Source: Xanthomonas nasturtii
GTDB taxonomy: Bacteria; Pseudomonadota; Gammaproteobacteria; Xanthomonadales; Xanthomonadaceae
Length of the DNA: 64,000 nt
Assembly (NCBI RefSeq): GCF_001660815.1
Contig: NZ_LYMI01000067.1
Location: forward strand, 1-64,000
Direction of reading: 5' to 3'
Shown here: positions 15,357 through 24,182 of the stretch, in pieces
Position numbering within the stretch: the stretch's first letter is position 1
How the letters are laid out: each line of letters opens with the position of its first letter
Program-made: the position numbers and the translations under genes
Notes under the pieces: model-generated
Databases searched by the model: none
What the model saw: only the letters and a program-made list of their open reading frames with translations
What the model was told of the DNA's origin: nothing

Positions 15357-17804
15357 ATGGCGACAGGCAAGCCCCCACGTCCACGGCAGGCACGTAGCGC
15401 GCCCCGCAAGAGTGCACCAGGCGTCGATGCCCCCAGTCCTCGGCGCACAACCCGGGCCGCGCAGCAGCAGGCGCAGGACACCACGCTGACGCGCGTGCAG
15501 GGCAAGGCGCGCACGGTGATCTATATCCATGGCATCGGCAACAAGCCGCCGGCCGAGGTGTTGCGCTGTCAGTGGGACAAGGCCTTGTTCGGGCGGCCGA
15601 TGGGCGAGCGCACGCGCCTGGCGTATTGGGTCAATCGCGAGCGCTATCCGGTTGCCGAACCCGGCAATTGCGATGCGCGCGATGTGGGGCCGGCGCTCAA
15701 TCAGAGCGTGCAACGCGCCTTGAGCACGCTTGGGCTGGTGCCAGGCGAACAGGACCTGCATCTGCTGGCCGATGCGCTGGCGCACAGCGAGCAGGAACGT
15801 GCCGACCTGCATCGGTTGCTGGACGAGCTGGAGGGCGCGTCCGCGTCTGGCGGCGTGCAGGCCAAGGGCGCCATCGATGCGATCAACCGGGTATTGCTGC
15901 GGCTGATTTCCGCAGCGTTATTGCAAGACGTGCACGACCTGTTCTTCGTGCCGGAGCGCGCGGCGCTGATGCGCGAAAGCCTGGCGCAGCGGCTGCGTGC
16001 GGGCGGCGGGCCATTCGTGGTGGTGGCGCACAGCCAGGGCTCGATGATCGCCTTCGATGTGCTGCGGCAGCTGCAGGCGTCCGACTGCGAGATCAGCCTG
16101 TTCCTGACCCTGGGCTCGCCATTGGGCCTGCCGCAGGTGCGCAGCATGTTCAAGCGCTGGACCGGCACGCGCAAACTGCCGTTCCCGGAGTGCGTGCAGC
16201 GCTGGATCAATGTGGCCGAAACGCGCGACCCGATCGCGCTGGACCCGGATCTCAGCGACGACATCGCCAACGCCACAGGGCGTTTTGAAAACCTGTCCGC
16301 CGCGCGCTTGAACCCGGACTGGCAGCACAACCCGCATTCGGGCTCGGGCTACCTGTCGATTCCGCAGGTGCGCGCCGCCGTGCGCCAGGCCGTGGGGGTG
16401 GGCTTCGACCAGCCGGTGTCCAACGCGGTGCTGATCAAGGATCTCAGCGAGCAGCTCGAAGCGCATGGCCCGGAATACCGACATGAAGTGCTGATCGAAC
16501 TGGATCGCCGCAGGCTGGGCAACGACCCGGCCGGCGTGCGCGCGTCGTTATTGCAGCATGTGCGCGAAGCAGCGGCGCGCACCACCGGCCTGAGCGGCGA
16601 CGCGCTGGATGAAGCGATCGAACTGGAAGACAGCCTGCAGCGTTTCGTGTCCGCGCGGCTGACCCGCTTCGAAATCGAATCGCTGCAGGATCGCTACCGC
16701 GCGCTGGGCTTTCGGCGGGTGTGGCGCGACGCCGGCAAACGCGCGTTGATCCATGTCTCCGGCAATGTCCTGCATGCCGATGCCGCGCGCACGGCCTATC
16801 GCGCGCGCGGCCAGCAAATTGGCTGGGCGGTGCTGGATACCGGCATCGCTGCCAGTCACCCGCATTTTTTCGCCAAGGGTGAGCGCGACACCGTGGTGGC
16901 GCAGTGGGATTGCACCCGGCGCGGCACACCCAAACGGCTGACCCGCGCCGATGGCGCTGCGTTTGCCCGGCTCGATCGGCATGGCCACGGCACCCATATC
17001 GCCGGCATCATCGCCGGCCATTGTCAGGCCGTGATCCCGGATGCGCAGGGCAACCCGGGCCGTGCACTGGAGTTCGCCGGCATTGCGCCGGACACCCAGC
17101 TGTACGGCTTCAAGGTGCTCGACGATGCCGGAAATGGCCGCGATTCGTGGATGATCAAGGCAGTGCAGCAGGTGGCTGCAATCAACGAACGCGCAGGCGA
17201 GCTGGTCATCCACGGCGTCAATCTGAGCCTGGGCGGCTATTTCGACCCGGAAAGCTACGGCTGCGGTTTCACGCCGCTATGCAACGAGCTAAGGCGGTTA
17301 TGGCGGCAAGGCGTGCTGGTGGTGGTGGCTGCCGGTAACGAAGGGCTGGCCTGGCTGATGGGCAAGGATGGCGATGCCTATCCGGCCAACATGGATCTGT
17401 CGATCAGCGACCCGGGCAATCTGGAAGACGCCATCGTGGTGGGCTCGGTGCACAAGAGCAGCCCGCACAACTATGGCGTGTCGTATTTCTCTTCGCGCGG
17501 GCCCACCGCCGACGGCCGCGGCAAGCCCGACGTGGTGGCGCCGGGCGAAAAGATCGTCTCGGCCTACTACGACTTCGACCCGAAAGACCCGGCCAGCCTG
17601 ATGGTTGAAATGAGCGGCACCAGCATGGCGGCACCGCATGTCTCCGGTGTGCTGGCCGGGTTTTTATCGGCGCGCCGCGAGTTCATCGGCTTCCCCGACC
17701 GCGTCAAGCAACTGCTGCTGGACACCAGTACCGACCTGCAGCGCGACCGTTACGTGCAGGGCAGGGGTGTGCCGAATTTGATGCGCATGCTTGGAAAGAC
17801 GTGA
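15357..17804 (+). CDS. Fusion of alpha/beta-hydrolase-like domain and S8 subtilisin-like protease
   Basis: 815 aa, no signal peptide; a Lys/Arg/Pro-rich N-terminus. Residues about 53-340 resemble an alpha/beta hydrolase: TVIYIHGIGNKPP (54-66) for the oxyanion turn and VVVAHSQGSM (about 220-230) for the nucleophile elbow. Residues about 485-800 are a subtilisin domain with Asp in VLDTGIAASHPHF (about 494), His in HGHGTHIAG (about 544) and Ser in SGTSMAAPHVSG (about 755). An oxyanion Asn is in VAAGNEG. Both active sites look complete, so this could be a cytoplasmic two-headed hydrolase. The link region (about 340-480) is helical. The gene stands alone between ssrA and smpB. The fold reading is good; the substrate is unknown. 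Confidence 0.85.
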   Translation: MATGKPPRPRQARSAPRKSAPGVDAPSPRRTTRAAQQQAQDTTLTRVQGKARTVIYIHGIGNKPPAEVLRCQWDKALFGRPMGERTRLAYWVNRERYPVAEPGNCDARDVGPALNQSVQRALSTLGLVPGEQDLHLLADALAHSEQERADLHRLLDELEGASASGGVQAKGAIDAINRVLLRLISAALLQDVHDLFFVPERAALMRESLAQRLRAGGGPFVVVAHSQGSMIAFDVLRQLQASDCEISLFLTLGSPLGLPQVRSMFKRWTGTRKLPFPECVQRWINVAETRDPIALDPDLSDDIANATGRFENLSAARLNPDWQHNPHSGSGYLSIPQVRAAVRQAVGVGFDQPVSNAVLIKDLSEQLEAHGPEYRHEVLIELDRRRLGNDPAGVRASLLQHVREAAARTTGLSGDALDEAIELEDSLQRFVSARLTRFEIESLQDRYRALGFRRVWRDAGKRALIHVSGNVLHADAARTAYRARGQQIGWAVLDTGIAASHPHFFAKGERDTVVAQWDCTRRGTPKRLTRADGAAFARLDRHGHGTHIAGIIAGHCQAVIPDAQGNPGRALEFAGIAPDTQLYGFKVLDDAGNGRDSWMIKAVQQVAAINERAGELVIHGVNLSLGGYFDPESYGCGFTPLCNELRRLWRQGVLVVVAAGNEGLAWLMGKDGDAYPANMDLSISDPGNLEDAIVVGSVHKSSPHNYGVSYFSSRGPTADGRGKPDVVAPGEKIVSAYYDFDPKDPASLMVEMSGTSMAAPHVSGVLAGFLSARREFIGFPDRVKQLLLDTSTDLQRDRYVQGRGVPNLMRMLGKT

Positions 17805-17945
17805 ATCGGAAGTCGGTATTGGGGATTCGCAAGGGCAACAAGGCCATGCCTTGCCTTGCTGCCTGAGTGGATCGCAAGCCAGCGATGTGCCAGTTCACGC
17901 ACAACCGCTGCAACGAATCCCTAATTCCCAATCCCGAATCCCGGC
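17803..17945. repeat. Intergenic unit bracketed by inverted GGGATTCGGG-type repeats
   Basis: The left bracket gaatcggaagtcggtattgg-ggattcg and the right bracket cgaatccctaattcccaatc-ccgaatcccg are inverted copies of a degenerate G-rich/ATTCG motif. They enclose about 85 unique bases between the protease stop and smpB. The same arrangement recurs at 26199-26349 and 39019-39233. Confidence 0.6.
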
Positions 17946-17948
17946 GCC

Positions 17949-18452
17949 TCAGGCATCACGGTTATGCCGCCGCATCACGCGCTGCTTGTCGCGCTGCCAG
18001 TCGCGGTCCTTGGCGGCGTCGCGCTTGTCGTGATTCTGCTTGCCCTTGGCCAGCGCGATTTCCAGCTTGACCTTGTTGCTGCTCCAGTACAGCGCGGTCG
18101 GCACCAGGGTGTAGCCTTCGCGCTCCACGCGGGTGAGCACCTTGTCGATCTCGGCACGGTGCAGCAGCAGTTTGCGGTCGCGACGTTCCACCGGCACGGT
18201 GTGGGTGGAGGCCTGGATCAGCGGGGTGATCTGGGCACCGATCAGGTAAATCTCGCCGGAGCGCACGTACGCGTAGCCGTCGACGATGTTGGCGCGGCCG
18301 GCGCGGATCGCCTTGATTTCCCAGCCCTGCAGCGCCAGACCGGCTTCGTAGCGCTCTTCCAGGTGGTATTCGTGGCGCGCACGCTTGTTCAGCGCGATGG
18401 TTTTCGTGGCCTTCGCGCCGTTTGCTTTATCCTTGGATGGTTGCTTGCTCAT
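17949..18452 (-). CDS. smpB: SsrA-binding protein
   Basis: SmpB binds the tRNA-like part of tmRNA and delivers it to stalled ribosomes. The 167-aa sequence has the family core: NKRARHEYHLEERYEAGLALQGWEIKAIRAG, broken by family-typical GWE-K and the later YLIGAQITPL, and the basic C-terminal tail (KRDAAKDRDWQRDKQRVMRRHNRDA) that enters the mRNA channel. There is an N-terminal extension rich in Lys. It is divergent from ratA (60 bases between starts), the arrangement usual in gammaproteobacteria. Confidence 0.97.
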   Translation of the reverse strand: MSKQPSKDKANGAKATKTIALNKRARHEYHLEERYEAGLALQGWEIKAIRAGRANIVDGYAYVRSGEIYLIGAQITPLIQASTHTVPVERRDRKLLLHRAEIDKVLTRVEREGYTLVPTALYWSSNKVKLEIALAKGKQNHDKRDAAKDRDWQRDKQRVMRRHNRDA

Positions 18453-18512
18453 GACGCCATTGTCGCCGATTCGGTGTCGTCAAACGATCTTCCGTCTTTC
18501 ACAAGTTAGCGA

Positions 18513-18944
18513 ATGCCTACCATCCGTCGCAGCGCCCTGGTCGAACACAGCGCCTCCCGCATGTTCGATCTGGTCAATGATGTCGCCGCCTATCCGCGCC
18601 GCTTCGGCTGGTGCGACGCTGCCCACGTGCTCGAGCAGGACGATGCGCACATCGTGGCGCGCCTGGATCTGGGCCTGGGGTCGTTCCGCACCTGGTTCAC
18701 CACCGAGAACATCCTCGAGCGCCCCGAACGCATCGTGATGCACCTGCGCGACGGGCCGTTCAAGCGCCTGGAAGGCCTGTGGGAGTTCCAGGCGCTGGGC
18801 GAGAACGCCTGCAAGGTGAGCCTGACCCTTGAAGTGGAAACCAGCTCGCGCCTGCTGGGCCCGGCGCTGGCATTGGGCTTCCAGGGCCTGGCCGACCGCA
18901 TGGTGAACGATTTCGTGCGCGTCGCCGACCGCGGCGACACCTAG
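18513..18944 (+). CDS. ratA: RatA/COQ10-like START-domain protein
   Basis: 143 aa, single START-like fold. MPTIRRSALVEHSASRMFDLVNDVAAYPRRFGWCDAAHV (split by the family pattern S-A-M-F-LV-DV-YP-F-WC) is the typical N-terminus. Homologues bind ubiquinone (COQ10 class) or, in E. coli, were reported to inhibit 70S ribosome assembly (RatA). The location beside smpB and before rnfH is the conserved context. The toxin role should not be assumed; the ubiquinone-chaperone role is as likely. Confidence 0.9.
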   Translation: MPTIRRSALVEHSASRMFDLVNDVAAYPRRFGWCDAAHVLEQDDAHIVARLDLGLGSFRTWFTTENILERPERIVMHLRDGPFKRLEGLWEFQALGENACKVSLTLEVETSSRLLGPALALGFQGLADRMVNDFVRVADRGDT

Positions 18945-18957
18945 GCCGCACTGCTGT

Positions 18958-19233
18958 ATGCGCATTGAAGTCGTGCTGGCCTGGCCGGATCGCCATCAGT
19001 CGGTGCAGCTGAAGTTGCCCGACTGCGCAACGGTGGCCGAGGCGGTTGCCGCGTCCGGTCTGGCGTTGCAGCAGGCGCCTGCCGCGCATGCGGTGCATGG
19101 GCTGATCGCGCGTGCGGACCAGCGGTTGCGCGACGGCGACCGGGTCGAACTGCTCAGGCCGCTGCTGCTGGATCCCAAGGAGGCGCGGCGTCGCCGTGCC
19201 GGGCCAAGCAAAAAAGCCGGTCCCCCTACCTAG
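18958..19233 (+). CDS. rnfH: RnfH-family ubiquitin-fold protein
   Basis: 91 aa, beta-grasp protein of the RnfH family. It opens MRIEVVLAWPDRHQSVQLKL and contains the DGDRVELLRPLLLDPKEARRRRA signature near the C-terminus. It follows ratA by 13 bases and is probably co-transcribed. The function is not well established even in E. coli; rnf electron-transport genes are not next to it. Confidence 0.9.
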   Translation: MRIEVVLAWPDRHQSVQLKLPDCATVAEAVAASGLALQQAPAAHAVHGLIARADQRLRDGDRVELLRPLLLDPKEARRRRAGPSKKAGPPT

Positions 19234-19497
19234 TTGTCTGCCGGTGCTGTCACGCACACGCGGACTGGGTACAGCGAACTCTTCAAATCACTGCATTGAA
19301 ATGAGCCGAAGTATCGATTGGGCTCAATACGTGCTTGTCGATGCGAGGCGCCTGGCGAACGCGCGAAGTGTCGGCACCGAGGTGTCGGTGGCAAGCAGCG
19401 CGTCGAGGCAGCGATGCGCCGTGACGGCTGACCTACGAAGAAGCGAGCCTGACCAGCGCTGCAACTCTGAGCGAACACATCTTTCCGACCGGGCAAC
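19234..19497. other. 264-bp gap after rnfH
   Basis: No gene, repeat or clear structure is recognised between the rnfH stop and the bamE terminator. Short frames here lack ribosome sites. Confidence 0.5.
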
Positions 19498-19527
19498 AAA
19501 AAACGCATCCGTTCAACGGGATGCGTT
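19498..19527 (-). terminator. Rho-independent terminator of bamE
   Basis: On the minus strand AACGCATCC and GGATGCGTT form a 9-bp stem with a short loop, followed directly by six T residues. It lies about 50 bases past the bamE stop codon. Confidence 0.85.
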
Positions 19528-19578
19528 CTCGAGTTCCAGCCAGCCCTCGGGCGATCGCAGGATCGCCGGGCAAGGAGA

Positions 19579-19974
19579 TCAACGGCCGCGCTGCTTCTTC
19601 TTGTCGCGGGCCAGGTTACGGCCGAATTGCTTGGGCGCGGATTTTGCCAGCTGCTCGTCCTGCGACGGAAAATAGTCGCCTTCCCAACGCGTGACCTGCT
19701 CGTTTTCGAAGAACACGGTGAAGTTCTTGATCTCGGTGCGCGCCAGACGGTCCACGCGTTGGGTGGAAGTGTAGTCCCAGCGCTGGGCATGGAACGGGTC
19801 GGGGATCGAGGGGGTACCCAGCAACGCGCTGACCTGCTGCTTGCTCTGGCCTACCTGCAGTTGCTCCACGGCATTCTGTTTGATCAGATTGCCCTGGTAG
19901 ATCGGCTGCTTGTAGATGATGCCGCAGCCAGCGGTGGAAAGAACAACGGCGGCGACCAGCAGGAAATTGCGCAT
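19579..19974 (-). CDS. bamE: Outer-membrane assembly lipoprotein BamE (OmlA)
   Basis: Small lipoprotein of the BAM complex that folds outer-membrane beta-barrels. The start MRNFLLVAAVVLSTAGC is chosen (131 aa) since it gives a signal peptide with lipobox STAGC (Cys17); an in-frame ATG 13 codons earlier would put charged residues ahead of it. The SmpA/OmlA core is visible: VEQLQVGQSKQQVSALLGTP and DYTSTQRVDRLARTEIKN. The C-terminus is unusually basic (LARDKKKQRGR). Divergent from fur, a pairing described for Xanthomonas omlA. Confidence 0.95.
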   Translation of the reverse strand: MRNFLLVAAVVLSTAGCGIIYKQPIYQGNLIKQNAVEQLQVGQSKQQVSALLGTPSIPDPFHAQRWDYTSTQRVDRLARTEIKNFTVFFENEQVTRWEGDYFPSQDEQLAKSAPKQFGRNLARDKKKQRGR

Positions 19975-20078
19975 CGGGGAATAAGTCCTGAGGAAATCAC
20001 GCCGATGATACACTCCTGCCGGTCGCCGCGACCCGTTTGATGGCAGCTGGCGCTAAATCGCCAATGAACGGAGAACAT

Positions 20079-20489
20079 ATGGAAACCCACGACCTGCGCA
20101 AAGTCGGGCTCAAGGTGACCCATCCGCGCATGCGGATCCTGGAATTGCTCGAGCAGAAGAGCAATCACCATCATCTCAGCGCAGAAGACATTTACCGGCA
20201 ACTGCTCGACCACGGCGACGAAATCGGGCTGGCCACGGTGTACCGCGTGCTGACCCAGTTCGAGGCCGCCGGCCTGGTGCTCAAGCACAATTTCGAAGGT
20301 GGCCAGGCCGTCTACGAACTGGACCGCGGCGGTCACCACGACCATATGGTCGATGTGGACACCGGCCACGTCATCGAGTTCGAAAGCGAAGAGATCGAGG
20401 CGTTGCAACGCCAGATCGCCGCCAAGCACGGCTACGAGCTGGAAGAGCATTCGCTGGTGCTGTACGTGCGCAAGAAGCGTCTGCGCTGA
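20079..20489 (+). CDS. fur: Ferric uptake regulator
   Basis: 136-residue-class iron-responsive repressor (135-136 aa here from METHDLRKVGL). Winged helix: THPRMRILELLEQ ... GLATVYRVLTQFEAAGL. Metal sites: HHHLSAEDIY (site with H32-34), the GGHHDHMVDVDTG segment, and HGYELEEHSL. The usual C-terminal/central CxxC pair is absent: the segment reads VDVDTGHVIEF where many Fur proteins have Cys-x-x-Cys, as is common in Xanthomonas Fur. The start at 20079 has GGAGA 7 bases upstream. Confidence 0.97.
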   Translation: METHDLRKVGLKVTHPRMRILELLEQKSNHHHLSAEDIYRQLLDHGDEIGLATVYRVLTQFEAAGLVLKHNFEGGQAVYELDRGGHHDHMVDVDTGHVIEFESEEIEALQRQIAAKHGYELEEHSLVLYVRKKRLR

Positions 20490-20514
20490 GTACGCGCCAC
20501 CGCGTGCGTTAGCG

Positions 20515-20545
20515 ACAAGGCGGCTTCGGCCGCCTTGTGCGTTTG
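20515..20545 (+). terminator. Terminator hairpin after fur
   Basis: ACAAGGCGGC-ttcg-GCCGCCTTGT is a perfect 10-bp stem with a stable UUCG-type tetraloop, 25 bases after the fur stop. A weak T-rich tail (gcgtttgg) follows. Confidence 0.75.
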
Positions 20546-20672
20546 GAGATCGCATTTGTGAAGGGGGGTGCCGGTCTATGCCCCCAGCCGCCCTTTGTGC
20601 AGCGTTGCGCAGATGCGCAAAGCAGTGGACGCACCTGCGCAACGCAGTGCGGTTTGGCGCCGCTCGCCCCGA

Positions 20673-22337
20673 TCAGGCGCTCTGCAGCAGCTTGCGGGCG
20701 GCCGCGCGGGCCTCTTTGCTCACTTCCACGCCGCCCAGCATGCGCGCCAGTTCTTCCTGGCGGGCCTGCGGGCCGAGCAGTTCGACCGCGCTCTGGGTCA
20801 TGCCGTCCACCGGCGCCTTGCTGACCCGGTAATGCGCGTGGCCCTTGGCCGCGACCTGCGGCAAGTGGGTAACGCACAACACTTGGCGTTCTTCGCCTAG
20901 TGCGCGCAGCTTCTGCCCGACGATGTCGGCCACCGCGCCGCCGATGCCCGAATCCACCTCGTCGAAGACCATGGTCGGCACGCTGTCCAGGCCGAGCGCG
21001 GCCACTTCGATCGCCAGCGAAATCCGCGACAGCTCGCCGCCGGAGGCGACCTTGCGCAGGGCGCGCGGCGGTTGGCCGGCGTTGGCGGCGACCAGGAACT
21101 CCACCCGTTCGGCGCCATTGGGGTCCGGCCGGGCACTGTCGTGCGGCTGCAGCTGGATCAGGAACTGCCCGCCGCCCATGCCGAGCTCGCCGATCAGCGT
21201 GGTGGTGGCGGCCGACAGCGCCTCGGCGGCCGTGCTGCGGCTGTCGCTGAGCACGCCGGCGGCGCTGCGCCAGGCGGCAGTGGCGGTTTCGATGTGCTTG
21301 TCCAGCTGTTGCAGGCGCTCGTCCGCACCGCGCAGGCTCTCGACTTCGGCGCTCAGGTGGTCGCGGTGCGCGGCCAGTTCGTCCGGGGCAACGCGGTGTT
21401 TGCGCGCCAGGTCGTGCAGCCGGCCCAGGCGGCGTTCCATGGCTTCGAATTGGGCCGGGTCGGCCTCCAGGTCGTCGCGCACGCGGTCGAGCAGGGCCAG
21501 CGCTTCTTCGATCTGGATGACGGCGCTGTCCAGCAGCGCGTCCACTTCGCCCAGGCGTGGCTCGTGTTCGGCGACACGGGCGATATCGTGGCGGCTGCCC
21601 TGCAACAGGCCCAGGGCGCTGGCGCCGTCGTCGCCGTTGAGCTGTTGGGCCACGCTGTCGCAGGCGCCGATCAGCGCGGTGGCATGCGCCTGACGGCGGT
21701 GATTGACGTCCAATGCGGCGATCGCAGCCGGATCCAGTTCCTCGCGTTCCAGTTCGCCAAGTTGATGCTCGAGAAAGCCAATCCGGTCGGAGACATCGCC
21801 TTGCGCCGACAATGCATCGCGCTCGTCCAACAGCGCCTGCCAGCGCTGGCTGGCCTGGCGCACCTGCTCGCGCCGGGCGCTGTTGCGGGCATAGGCGTCG
21901 AGCAGGGCGAGCTGGCTGTGGCGGGCCATCAGTGCCTGATGTTCGTGCTGGCCATGGATTTCGACCAGCCGTGAGGCCAGTTCCGCCAGCTGCGAAGAAG
22001 TGACCGGGCGGCCGTTGATCCAGGCGCGCGAGCCGCCGTCGGCACGGATGATGCGGCGCAGCTGGCATTGCGCTTCGTCGTCGAGTTCGTTGTCGGCCAG
22101 CCAGCTCAGGCCCGGGTGCTCGGCCGGTAGCTGGAATTCGGCCGACAGTTCGGCGCGGTCGGCACCGTGGCGGACCACACCGCTGTCGGCGCGCAGGCCG
22201 GACAAAAAGCCCAGCGCGTCCACCATCAGCGACTTGCCGGCGCCGGTTTCGCCCGACACCACGGTCATGCCCGGCCCGAATTCCAGTTCGGTGGCGCGAA
22301 CAACGGCGAAATCCTTGATCGAGAGGTGTCTGAGCAT
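20673..22337 (-). CDS. recN: DNA repair protein RecN
   Basis: SMC-like ATPase of recombinational double-strand-break repair. From the chosen start MLRHLSIKDFAVV the protein is 554 aa, the usual length; Walker A GETGAGKSL lies at 29-37. Long central coiled-coil arms follow, with C-terminal signature ASGGELSRISLAIEV, Walker B TMVFDEVDSGIGG and the H-loop CVTHLPQVAA. Upstream in-frame sequence to 22472 is rejected because it overlaps the hrcA promoter and is not conserved in type. Divergent from hrcA, with about 115 bases between starts. Confidence 0.97.
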   Translation of the reverse strand: MLRHLSIKDFAVVRATELEFGPGMTVVSGETGAGKSLMVDALGFLSGLRADSGVVRHGADRAELSAEFQLPAEHPGLSWLADNELDDEAQCQLRRIIRADGGSRAWINGRPVTSSQLAELASRLVEIHGQHEHQALMARHSQLALLDAYARNSARREQVRQASQRWQALLDERDALSAQGDVSDRIGFLEHQLGELEREELDPAAIAALDVNHRRQAHATALIGACDSVAQQLNGDDGASALGLLQGSRHDIARVAEHEPRLGEVDALLDSAVIQIEEALALLDRVRDDLEADPAQFEAMERRLGRLHDLARKHRVAPDELAAHRDHLSAEVESLRGADERLQQLDKHIETATAAWRSAAGVLSDSRSTAAEALSAATTTLIGELGMGGGQFLIQLQPHDSARPDPNGAERVEFLVAANAGQPPRALRKVASGGELSRISLAIEVAALGLDSVPTMVFDEVDSGIGGAVADIVGQKLRALGEERQVLCVTHLPQVAAKGHAHYRVSKAPVDGMTQSAVELLGPQARQEELARMLGGVEVSKEARAAARKLLQSA

Positions 22338-22400
22338 GAGGTCGAGTGTGAACGCTTTGGGGAAGCTTAGGGTGGAAGGGGCCAACGGGGAATCGGACGC

Positions 22401-22429
22401 TTGCCATCCCCGGGGCCAGACATTATCTA
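22401..22429 (+). promoter_or_regulatory. Possible sigma70-type promoter of hrcA
   Basis: TTGCCA (22401-22406) is followed after 17 bases by TATCTA (22424-22429), about 25 bases before the hrcA start. This is a reasonable but not strong match to -35/-10 elements. No CIRCE inverted repeat (TTAGCACTC-N9-GAGTGCTAA) is seen here. Confidence 0.35.
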
Positions 22430-22453
22430 TGCCCAGTCTCACCGGATGATCCC

Positions 22454-23506
22454 ATGCGCGCGCCCCAGTCACCCATGCTCGACCCCCGCGCCCGCCAGTT
22501 GCTGCGCACGCTGATTGCGCGCTATATCCGCGATGGCGAGCCGGTGGGCTCCAAGACGCTGGCCCAGCACGCGGGGCTGGATGTCAGCCCGGCCACCATT
22601 CGCAATATTCTCGCCGACCTGGAAGACGTCGGCCTGCTCAGCTCCCCGCATACCTCGGCCGGGCGCATTCCCACTGCGCATGGCTACCGCGTGTTCGTGG
22701 ACAGCCTGGTGCAGATGCAGCCGCCCGGGGAGGAAGAGGTGCGCCGCCTGCGCGCCGAGCTTGCCAGCGGCAACGGCACCCAATCGTTGCTGGGCAGCGC
22801 CTCGCAGATGCTGTCGGCGATGAGCCACTTCGTCGGCGTGGTCAGCGCGCCGCGGCGCGAGCAGTTTGCGTTCCGGCATATCGATTTCGTGGCGCTGGAC
22901 GCGCGCCGGGTGCTGGCGATCCTGGTGTTTGCCGACAACGAGGTGCAGAACCGGGTAATCGAGCCGCGCCGCGCCTATGAGCCGGCCGAGCTGGAACGGG
23001 TGGCCAATTATCTCAATGCGCAGTTCGCCGGACGCGCGCTGGCCGACATCCGCGCCTGCCTGCTGCGCGAGCTGCGCATGGCCAAGAACGAGATGGAGCA
23101 GCTGCTGGCGCATAGCGTGGACCTGGCCAACGAGGCGTTGGTGCCGGCCGATGCCGAGGACATGGTGATGGCCGGGCAGACCCGGCTGATGGGCGTGCAG
23201 GACCTGTCGGACCTGGACCGCTTGCGCGAACTGTTCGAGGCCTTCGCCAGCAAGCGCGAGATCCTGCAGCTGCTCGAACGCACCATCCAGGCGCCGGGCG
23301 TGCGCATCTTCATCGGCGAGGAAACCGGCATGGTGTCGCTGGAAGACGTCTCGCTGGTTACCGCGCCGTATACCGCCAACGGCCAGGTGCTGGGCGTACT
23401 GGGGGTGATCGGGCCCAAACGCATGGCCTACGATAGGCTGATTCCGCTGGTGCAGACCGCCGCGCAGGTGCTGGGCGCGGCGATGGAACCGCCCGGTACG
23501 CGATAA
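22454..23506 (+). CDS. hrcA: Heat-inducible transcription repressor HrcA
   Basis: 350-aa repressor that binds CIRCE operators, usually those of groESL, and is folded by GroEL. The N-terminal winged helix reads LLRTLIARYIRDGEPVGSKTLAQ, continuing DVSPATIRNILADLEDVGLL and the AGRIPTAHGYR motif. The C-terminal GAF-like region holds IFIGEETG and GVLGVIGPKRMAYDR. First gene of hrcA-grpE-dnaK-dnaJ. A second possible start is the ATG at codon 8. Confidence 0.97.
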   Translation: MRAPQSPMLDPRARQLLRTLIARYIRDGEPVGSKTLAQHAGLDVSPATIRNILADLEDVGLLSSPHTSAGRIPTAHGYRVFVDSLVQMQPPGEEEVRRLRAELASGNGTQSLLGSASQMLSAMSHFVGVVSAPRREQFAFRHIDFVALDARRVLAILVFADNEVQNRVIEPRRAYEPAELERVANYLNAQFAGRALADIRACLLRELRMAKNEMEQLLAHSVDLANEALVPADAEDMVMAGQTRLMGVQDLSDLDRLRELFEAFASKREILQLLERTIQAPGVRIFIGEETGMVSLEDVSLVTAPYTANGQVLGVLGVIGPKRMAYDRLIPLVQTAAQVLGAAMEPPGTR

Positions 23507-23533
23507 CCGGCATCGATCGGCGCGATCGTTTTG

Positions 23534-23559
23534 CTTGAAACGCGCGCGCGCGCCCACAT
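23534..23559 (+). promoter_or_regulatory. Sigma32-like heat-shock promoter before grpE
   Basis: CTTGAA (23534-23539), 13 bases, then CCCACAT (23553-23559) resembles the sigma32 consensus CTTGAA-N13-14-CCCCAT. It lies in the hrcA-grpE gap, about 45 bases ahead of the grpE start, with an alternating CG spacer. Confidence 0.55.
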
Positions 23560-23605
23560 ACGGGGTGACGTTGGGGCGGGCGTTCCGCTTGCCCGGGAAC
23601 TGCAC

Positions 23606-24124
23606 ATGAACCAAGACCACCCCGAATTCGACTCCGAAGACCTGTCCCAGAACCCACCCGAGACCGATCCGCTCAAGGCCGAGATCGAATCGCTGCGCAG
23701 CGAGATCGCGTTGGTCAAGGCCGACGCCCTGCGCGAGCGCGCCGACCTGGAAAACCAGCGCAAGCGCATCGCCCGCGATGTCGAGAACGCGCGTAAGTTC
23801 GCCAACGAGAAGTTGCTGGGCGAGCTGCTGCCGGTGTTCGACAGCCTGGACGCCGGCCTGAGTGCCGCCGGCACCGAGCCCAGCCCGCTGCGCGATGGCC
23901 TGGACATGACCTACAAGCAGTTGCTCAAGGTCGCGGCCGATAACGGCCTGACCCTGCTCGACCCGGTCGGCCAGCCGTTCAACCCGGACCAGCACCAGGC
24001 GATCAGCCAGGGCGAGGCCGAGGGCATCGCACCGGGCCACGTGGTGCAGGTGTTCCAGAAGGGCTACCTGCTCAACGAGCGCCTGCTGCGCCCGGCCCTG
24101 GTGGTCGTGGCCAAGCACGACTGA
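23606..24124 (+). CDS. grpE: Nucleotide exchange factor GrpE
   Basis: 172 aa from [13 protein letters not shown]. GrpE releases ADP from DnaK and acts as a thermosensor through its long N-terminal helix pair ([20 protein letters not shown]). The [13 protein letters not shown] and later NPDQHQAIS ... [23 protein letters not shown] motifs are diagnostic. The start is picked because the upstream in-frame region is the sigma32 promoter. It lies upstream of dnaK with a 141-base gap. Confidence 0.96.
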   Translation: MNQDHPEFDSEDLSQNPPETDPLKAEIESLRSEIALVKADALRERADLENQRKRIARDVENARKFANEKLLGELLPVFDSLDAGLSAAGTEPSPLRDGLDMTYKQLLKVAADNGLTLLDPVGQPFNPDQHQAISQGEAEGIAPGHVVQVFQKGYLLNERLLRPALVVVAKHD

Positions 24125-24182
24125 ATCGCAGCGCCGGCTGAACTGCCAGGCGCAGGCGTGAAACACAGATGTGCGCCGGTGG

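Noticed and set aside
20509-22407. A long Arg-rich frame on the recN strand
   Set aside because: Different frame within recN; Arg/Ala/Pro-rich nonsense, and recN motifs are in the other frame.
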